From contig WHVA01000030.1 of the NCBI GenBank assembly GCA_015179125.1, forward strand, positions 186,001 through 250,000: 64,000 nt of DNA, written 5' to 3'. The notes beneath the pieces are model-generated. The model saw nothing but the letters and a program-made list of their open reading frames with translations, was not told where the DNA came from and searched no databases. Positions 57,541 to 64,000 of the stretch are shown here, piece by piece; position 1 is the first letter of the stretch; every line of letters starts with the position of its first letter. Source of the DNA: Gautieria morchelliformis. Taxonomy: Eukaryota; Basidiomycota; Agaricomycetes; Gomphales; Gomphaceae. Both the position numbers and the translations under genes were made by a program.

Positions 57541-57699
57541 GATGTGTGCCCCTGCTGCCTGTACATAACCGGTTTGCCTGTCTTTAAGTAGAGAATGAAA
57601 AGCCCCCACCCCCCTCACTTCGTACAGACCCACCGGATAAAGTCACACAAAAACCGAATCCAACACCCAGTCCATCCCGCATCCGCCCTTGGGAGAGAT

Positions 57700-60600
57700 G
57701 CCTCCCGAAGTGCTATGTTGTTGCTGCCACCCCTGGCCCCAAGTCACTAGTCATTAAGGTAGAGATCCAGATGACAGATATGGCGGAAGTCAAATCCGGA
57801 CCCGCCCTTGTCGATTGCGGGGCCACTGGTCAGTTTATAGACCGGGACTATGTGGAACGGAACCGACTGACCACGCGGAAGTTGCAATGTGCAATCCCAG
57901 TGTTCAATGTGGATGGAAGCCCCAATGAGGCAGGGTCCATCACGGAGATAGTAGACACAATTCTCCGCTACGACAGACACACAGAACGCACTTCCTTTGC
58001 AGTCACCAGCCTGGGGAAGCAAGACATCATCCTCGGGTTTACCTGGCTTCAGGAGCACAACCCGGAGATCAATTGGCGGACTCAGAAGGTGCTGATGAGT
58101 CGATGCCCAGCCAAGTGTCACATGTGCCGGGCAGAAGTGCGGAAGGAGCGCCAGGAGCAGCGGAAGACCGAACGGCTCATACAGACATGTCATTCTGGCC
58201 CCCATCCACTGCTTGCAGAAGAAGACTCGGAAGCGGAATTTGAACCGGCTCCCACTTCCAATTCCAATTCCAATTCCTACTCCGATGTCATCTGACTCAG
58301 CCCGGAAGACACTCTGGCAGAGGGGGAGCGCTTGCTGTACGTAAAACTTCCACCAGAAGCGGAACACATCTGCGCCACCGGAAATATTTCGCAACGCCTT
58401 GCTGAAGCCTCCAGGAAGCATGATAAAGTGGAGGCGGAGATTCCGGAATACCTGCGGGAGTTTGAGGACGTCTTTGCCAAGGAGTCATTTGATGCCCTAC
58501 CTCCACGGAAGCTGTGGGACCATGCCATCGAGTTGGAGCCTGGGTCAAAGCCCACCAACTGCAAGGTTTACCCGCTGTCACCCAAGGAGCAGGTAGAGCT
58601 CGATGCATTCCTTGTGGAAAACCTCCGTACAGGGAGGATCCGCCCCTCTAAGTCACCCATGGCATCTCCAGTGTTCTTCATCAAGAAGAAGGACAGCTCA
58701 CTCAGACTTGTTCAGGATTACCGGGCCTTGAATGTGATCACCATCAAGAACCGGTACCCCATTCCACTCATTTCCGAACTGATCACACAACTCCACGGGG
58801 CAAGGTACTTCACCTAGCTGGATGTCCACTGGGGCTTCAATAATGTTCGGATCCGGGAGGGAGATGAGTGGAAGGCCGCATTCCGCACCAACCGAGGACT
58901 CTTTGAGCCACAGGTCATGTTCTTTGGCCTCACCAACAGTCCTGCCACGTTCCAGACGATGATGAATGATATCTTCCGTGACATGATAGCAGAAGGGGTT
59001 GTCTGTGTCTACCTCAATGACATCCTCATCTTCACAAAAACAATGTCGGAACATCGAGAGGTTGTGCGGAGAGTGCTGGAATGGCTCCGGGAGTACAATC
59101 TGTGTCTCAAGCCGGAGAAGTGCGAATTTGAGCGGACACGGATAGAGTATCTTGGAGTGATTGTGTCGGAAGGAAAGGTGGAAATGGACCTGGTCAAAGT
59201 TTCCGGTGTATCGGATTGGCCTGTACCGCGTGTTATATTATGGATGGGAGATTAATCTCTATCCTATCACTCTTGCGCTGATACCGGCGCATCTAGCCGG
59301 CCCCTTTAACCCTGAGCCGGGTTCCGGGGCCACTCGAGGCACAGATCCGAGATGGAGCGCAGAAGGCACTCCATCGTTCCTGAATGACATATTAGCTCCA
59401 CAGTAATATAGAATGAGCTCCACAGATCAAGGCACAAGTACCTAATGACCAGATAGGTACATACTCCAGCACCCGTGCATACATCATGCACCGGCGGCAT
59501 CTGTTCGCTCCACAAGCGTCATTCACATATTTCATAGCATAGCTTCGTTCCAAGCTAGTTAAATAGCTAGGGAACATGTACAGAACCTCAGGCAGTAAGA
59601 AACTCCATTTGTGCTATTGTAGCTGGCTGTATTGAAGCCACAGTTCTCGTCGTATTGGCCCCAGACTCGCTTCAGCCCTTCATTGGTGCTTGAAGACATT
59701 TCTCCTTAGTTCCCTTGACCCCTCATCATATACGTACGCAGCTGCTTGCGCGCTGTGACTTGCAACACCGCGGAACAAGAAGGAGGTCCAGTCCTTCATT
59801 GGGTTTGTCAATTTCTACCGGCGGTTCATCAAGGACTTCTCCTGCCACGCCTGTGCCCTCTTCAACCTCACCAAGAAGGACATTGGGTGGCGGTGGGGAG
59901 AGCTGGAACAAGCCTCCTTTGACAAACTCAAGGAGCTGATCACTTCTGCCCCAGTCCTGATCTTTCCCGACGACTCTCACCCTTATCGAGTCAAGGCGGA
60001 TTCTTCTGACACAGCTACTGGAGCGGTCTTGTCACAACAGTCATCGGAAGATGGTGGGGGGTGGCATCCGATTGCCTTCTTCTCTAAGAGCCTTAGTCCG
60101 GTCGAGCGGAACTATGAGATCCATGACAAGGAGATGCTGGCAATCATCCGAGCGCTGGAGGAGTGGCGACACTTCCTCGAGGGTGCTCTATGCCCATTTG
60201 AGATCTGGACAGACCACAAGAACCTCGAGTATTTCCGCACGTCTAAGAAGTTGAACCGACGACAAGCACGGTGGTCCCTACACCTGTCCCGGTTCGACTT
60301 CATGCTCCACCACCGCCCCGGCCGCACCATGGGCAAGCCCGATGCCCTATCCCGCCGTGCGGATCATGGAAGTGGAAGTGGAGACAACGCTGATGTGACA
60401 CTGCTCCACCCAAGTCTCTTTGCAATCCGCGCCCTCGAAGGAGTGACTGCAGTTGGGGCGGAAGCAGAAATGCTCCGGGACATCCAGAGGCAGTACCGGA
60501 ATGGAGAGAAGGAGGAGTCGGTGGTGAAGGCGGTGGAGGAACTTCGGAAAGGGCACTCACGGTCTGTACGGGCAGCGGAATGGTCAGAACATGATGGGCT

Positions 60601-61990
60601 GCTCCACTTCAGAGGCAAGGTCTATGTTCCAGGTGGGGCGGACCTCCGCCGCTGCATTGTGTCCCAGCACCATGACACATGGGTCGCTGGGCATGCTGGC
60701 AGGTGGAAGATGCTGGAGTTAGTGGCTCAGAACTACTGGTGGCCTCAGATATCCCGCTACATTGGACAGTACATGAAGACATGTGACCTTTGTCTCCAAA
60801 CCAAAGCACAACGACATCCGCCTGTCGGAGAACTTGTTCCACTCCCGATTCCAGAATCCCGTTGGGACACCATCAGTGTTGACTTCATCGTTGAACTCCC
60901 AGAGTCCCATGGCTACGACGCGATCATGAATGTCGTGGACTCAGTAAGCAAGGTGTCCCACTTCATTCCGATGCACACAACGATCACAGCCCTCGGAGCA
61001 GCCCGCCTGTTCCTTGCGCATGTCTGGAAGTTGCATGGGCTCCCGAAGCAAGTCATTTCCAACCAAGGTCCGCAGTTTGTCACGGAACTGACTCGGGAGC
61101 TCTACCGCCTGCTCGGCATAAAGCTGGCTACCACCACAGCATACCATCCACAGGGTGACAGACAGACGGAACAGGTCAATCAGGAGTTGGAGCAATATCT
61201 CCGCCTCTTTGTCAATGAGAGGCAGGATGACTGGGATGAGTTACTTCCACTGGCAGAATTCCAATACAACAACAATGTACATTCCGCCACACAACAGACT
61301 CCCTTCATGCTTGACTCCGGACGACACCCGCGGATGGGCTTCGAGCCGCGCCAGGCAGAGTCCCGACTCGAGACCGTCAATGAGTTCCGAGACCGCATGG
61401 ACTCCACCCTTTTGGAAGCCAAGTCGGCCCTTGCGAAGGCCAAGGATGACATGGCAAGGTACTACAACCAACACCGGGTTCCTGCCCCGGAGTACCAAGT
61501 TGGAGACAAGGTGTATCTAGATGCAAGTGACATCCGCACCACATGCCCTTCGCAGAAGCTTGCCCACTGCTACCTTGGGCCCTTCACAGTAATGCGGAGG
61601 GTTGGACAGAATTCATACCGCCTCCGACTTCCGATGTCCATGTCCCGCCTCCACCCCGTCTTCAACGTGGTGAAGTTACTCCCTGCGCTTGAGGACCCAA
61701 TTCCAGGTCGGAAGGCTCGTCCGCCACCTCCACCGGAAATGGTAGATGGGGAAGAGCACTATGTGGTGGAACGGATCCTGGACAGCTGGTTTGTGCGAGG
61801 ACGACTCCAATTCCTCGTGAAATGGGAAGGGTATGGGTATGAGGAGAATTTGTGGGTCCTGGAGCAAGATGTCTCCACTCCAGACAAACTCCGCGAGTTC
61901 TATAGGACACACCCTGGTGCCCCTCGCCAAATCCGCTCACTGGCATTTCAATCCCTCGTGGTCCCGTGCTTCGAGGACACAGCACGCTAG
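57700..61990 (+). pseudogene. pol of element C (PR-RT-RH-IN-chromodomain)
   Basis: Protease (ALVDCGATGQFIDRDY, about 57800; WLQEHNPEINW), reverse transcriptase (58620-59225, continuing at 59773), RNase H (60090-60350, ending KPDALSRRAD), integrase zinc finger (ending CDLCLQTKAQRH) and core (SVDFIVELPESHGYD, TAYHPQGD), and a chromodomain (VVERILDSWF, FLVKWEGYG; 61760-61830). From about 60029 to 61990 the reading frame is long and open. A Ser-Asn repeat lies near 58255-58280. Fossil. Confidence 0.87.
59231..59767 (+). repeat. Solo LTR of family H inside element C
   Basis: 537 bp, TGTTATATTATGG to CTTGCAACA, flanked by CCGCG at 59226-59230 and 59768-59772. It lies in the reverse transcriptase region of C. 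It is unrelated by eye to the other LTR families in the window. It contains GATACCGGCGCATC and AGCCGGGTTCCGGGG G/C-rich blocks. Confidence 0.88.
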
Positions 61991-62001
61991 AGGGGGGGTG
62001 A

Positions 62002-62536
62002 TGTCAGGGGACACCCTGTTTTCCATTCCCAGTTCCGACTCCATTTCCAACTCCGCTTCCGGTTCCGATTCCATCTCCGCCTCCGCTTTCGGAAATGATT
62101 CCGCTTCTGGGAGAACTTCCACCAGTTCTGTTCGCTTTGCCAGTTCCACTCCAATTTCCAACTTCCACTCTCGGAACAGTGTCGGAAATCAAGCGACTCA
62201 CATAATAGGTGGCATCAAGGGTCGATCAAGGGTCAGGGAGGTCAGGGGGATGCAGGGTTGATGGCGGGTGCCAAGTGTTGTCCCTGGCTGCGGGGCGTAG
62301 TATAATACGGGCTCGCTGACATTGGGGGTCCTTAGACTTTTCTCTTTGGATTTCCCCTTGTCAGGTGAGAATCCCCTCCCTTGTATACTCTGTTCATTTA
62401 TACATACTTTGGATTTCCCCTTGTCAGGTGAGAATCCCCTCCCTTGTATACTCTGTTCATTTATACATACTTTGGATTTCCCCTTGTCAGTTGTGTGGTA
62501 GTGTGATCTCCACAACCAGCCAGGGTTGCCCTTACA
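62002..62536 (+). repeat. 3' LTR of element C
   Basis: 535 bp, with three tandem copies of the roughly 63-bp unit (62340-62490) against two in the 5' LTR. Otherwise nearly identical to it. Followed by the target duplication GCCTC. Confidence 0.92.
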
Positions 62537-62881
62537 GCCTCTGTCGATTGAGAATCGTCAAGGGCCGCGCCCTCCGCTCTTTCTAAGTCGGAATATTCAT
62601 CGTCACTTACTGGGGAAGTGGCGATCTCGATATTGTCTCCCAGGACCATTGAGGTTTCCTTGTGGCCGGGTTCTTGAGGCAACTCGGTATAGGGGCTTGG
62701 TGAGTCTGTTGCAGCTGAAGCAGGGCACTCTGAATAGGTTTGCCAGAGCGTGTGGCCCTTCTGTGGGTGTTCTTTGAGTTACGCATAGTGTTGAGGAAAA
62801 AAGAAAAAATTCGAGAAATCGGGTACTCAGCGGTTGATCAGGCCATCGAGCTCGATGTTGATTTAAGAGTAGGTCAAAAAA

Positions 62882-63130
62882 TGTAACGAAGTGAGAATCG
62901 GAGCTTTAAGATTGTTGATAGGACAGGCTTAGTAGTGGAGTATGAGCACTAAAGAAGACCAGTCAATAATCAATGTGTATCGGGGGATAGAACTAAAGCT
63001 GAATATACATGAATGCTTGTGGGGTTTTTATACTAAATTCCTACTCTATTCTTGTCCTCAGTCAGTGCTTGCTGTGTTGATGCCTGAAAGGGGTCGGGTT
63101 AGTAACGCCTTCTAAGCCTGGTTCCTTTCA
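62882..63130 (-). repeat. 5' LTR of element B
   Basis: 249 bp partner of 46147-46396. The flanking GTCGT at 63131-63135 equals that at 46142-46146. Confidence 0.9.
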
Positions 63131-63135
63131 GTCGT

Positions 63136-63145
63136 GCGGCTACAG
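63136..63145. mobile_element. Right tip of the MITE
   Basis: Ten bases, GCGGCTACAG, complete the inverted terminal repeat of the MITE whose body lies at 45786-46146. A TA dinucleotide follows at 63146-63147. Confidence 0.75.
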
Positions 63146-63147
63146 TA

Positions 63148-63538
63148 TTTGAGCTTGTTGAGTCACATGGTCATTTTGCCTTTTTTTATCCAAAGTTCCA
63201 TTGTGAGCTAAATTTCATTGAGCAATGCTGGGGGTATGCAAAACTACATTATAGAATACTCCCTCCTACAAAAAATGAGGCAGAAATGGAGAAAGATGTG
63301 CAGGAATGCCCTGATCATGTGGATCTACTCAAAATGTGCCAGTGAGTGTGTTATTTACTTGCATAAAGGAGTGCTAAGTAAGACTGCACTCAGATATGTC
63401 AATTGTGCTGCTTGGTTCATGGATGCATATAAACATGGACTGAATGGTATACAGGCAAGTTGGGCCAACTGGAAGTTTCATGGGCATAGAGTACTACCAA
63501 AGTCAATAATGGAGGACTTAGATCAGGCCCCAAAGTAA
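63148..63538 (+). pseudogene. DDE-superfamily transposase-like gene, 3' part
   Basis: Continues the gene at 45020-45783 after the nested insertions. It reads FELVESHGHFAFFYPKFHCE then LNFIEQCWGYAKLHYR, where E in FIEQ is the expected third catalytic residue. A segment PPTKNEAEMEKDVQECP follows, a likely intron begins at about 63348, and the end reads CAAWFMDAYKHGLNGIQASW and KSIMEDLDQAPK, with the stop at 63536-63538. The C-terminal order matches the same transposase-like family. Confidence 0.68.
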
Positions 63539-64000
63539 TATACCATAGCTACCAGAATGTCCTACCAAAATTTGAAACTTCCATCCGGAGTATTTGCGCC
63601 GCCTAAACCCTAACCCCAAGCTGACCAACGGGCGCTTAGAGGGTGCGCGGTTTATACTGCCGCTATCTTAGTAGTGCCGGAATCGAGACCACAACTCCGG
63701 TCGGTCACCATCATCCACCGTCACGGCATCACAAACTTAATTGGCCTTACCGTATTGAATATTGAAGCCTTGAAGGGGTGGATAACGGTGGATTTGCTCG
63801 TTTGCTACAGCAGTTAAATGTAACTGCATGTACGCCGAAGATACTTGTCAACGCTGGTTGTCTGATGAAACGTGGACCTCGGGCAGTGCATCATGTGGAC
63901 ACTATTCTATCATTCTTCCACCGAAACCATATACCTACTGGGTTAACGACAACCACGTTGACAATTACCCTTGGTTTTCTTACATGCAGTTATAACTAAC
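63539..64000. other. No gene recognised
   Basis: Sequence after the transposase stop. A frame at 63778-63999 runs off the window and has no recognisable motif. One CCCTAACCCC occurs near 63607, too short to be telomeric. Confidence 0.4.

Larger units (their letters stand above)
55707..62536 (+). mobile_element. Ty3/Gypsy element C (chromovirus), full length, nested in B
   Basis: 5' LTR 55707-56178, 3' LTR 62002-62536, target duplication GCCTC at 55702-55706 and 62537-62541. Interior: gag, protease, reverse transcriptase, RNase H, integrase and chromodomain, then the polypurine tract AGAGGGGGGGTGA. Net of the LTR inserted at 59231-59767, it is about 6.3 kb. The LTRs differ by about 2 percent by eye outside the length-variable unit, making it the youngest full element here. 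Structurally complete at its ends but broken, with a few breaks besides the inserted LTR. Confidence 0.93.
46147..63130 (-). mobile_element. Ty3/Gypsy element B with nested insertions
   Basis: Bounded by 250-bp LTRs at 62882-63130 (5') and 46147-46396 (3'), with the target duplication GTCGT at 46142-46146 and 63131-63135. After subtracting three inserted elements its own length is about 9.0 kb. Interior order on the minus strand: leader and gag start (62537-62881, then 55203-55706), gag (54.4-53.1 kb), CCHC knuckle, protease, reverse transcriptase, RNase H, integrase, and an extra 3' region. The LTRs differ by about 5 percent by eye, so it is older than element C inside it. Broken fossil. Confidence 0.92.

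Noticed and set aside
63600-63620. TAAACCCTAACCCC as a telomeric repeat
   Set aside because: Only one and a half units are present, and coding remnants and transposons lie on the inner side.

Overview
This window looks like a repeat-rich stretch of a filamentous basidiomycete genome (Agaricomycetes-like). The basis is short GT-AG introns of 48-56 bp, Ty3/Gypsy chromoviruses with C-terminal chromodomains, a pogo-like and a second DDE transposase of types I associate with mushroom-forming fungi, a DIRS-like element, and remnants of a DUF6534-like membrane protein and a Mad3 checkpoint gene. I see no tRNA, rRNA or CRISPR. Nearly every reading frame belongs to a mobile element or a decayed gene.

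Layout. 0.5-1.2 kb: first half of a pogo-like transposase. 1.2-6.2 kb: most of a Gypsy element (A) on the minus strand. 6.3-11.05 kb: gag of another Gypsy element (E), cut by two solo LTRs of one family (F), the first itself carrying a 2 kb LTR (G). 11.05-11.4 kb: second half of the pogo-like transposase, now on the minus strand. 11.4-18.6 kb: Gypsy element D with a solo LTR (S) inside. 18.6-19.6 kb: the tail and 3' LTR of A, now on the plus strand. 20-21.7 kb: integrase and Copia fragments. 21.96-22.66 kb: a terminal-inverted-repeat element. 24.4-34.5 kb: an older, less repeat-dense stretch with a DUF6534-like fragment, a six-hairpin glycosidase fragment, a Mad3/BubR1-like pseudogene (27.8-29.4 kb) and unrecognised short reading frames. 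34.7-38.2 kb: LTR pieces and a gene-family fragment. 38.5-41.6 kb: a DIRS-like element with an uninterrupted tyrosine recombinase frame. 42.6-43.6 kb: a coiled-coil plus Zn2Cys6-like gene. 43.8-44.8 kb: tandem repeats. 45.0-63.5 kb: one deep nest of insertions.

Two structural results stand out. (1) A, D, their LTRs, their 5-bp target duplications and the two pogo halves are all split in mirror-image fashion between about 1.19 kb and 18.64 kb, which points to one inversion of about 17.4 kb. (2) At 45-63.5 kb a DDE transposase gene was entered by a TA-flanked MITE, which was entered by Gypsy element B, which received two solo LTRs and a full-length Gypsy element (C), which was in turn entered by another LTR (H). 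Each LTR junction carries a matching 5-bp target duplication that I could read directly, so the order of events is recorded in the sequence.

There is no working operon-like gene set here. The value of the window is as a record of transposition, LTR-LTR recombination, inversion and gene decay. The candidates for something less described are the coiled-coil/Zn2Cys6-like gene family (42.6 kb, with a second copy abutting an LTR at 35.8 kb) and its possible link to the neighbouring transposase.
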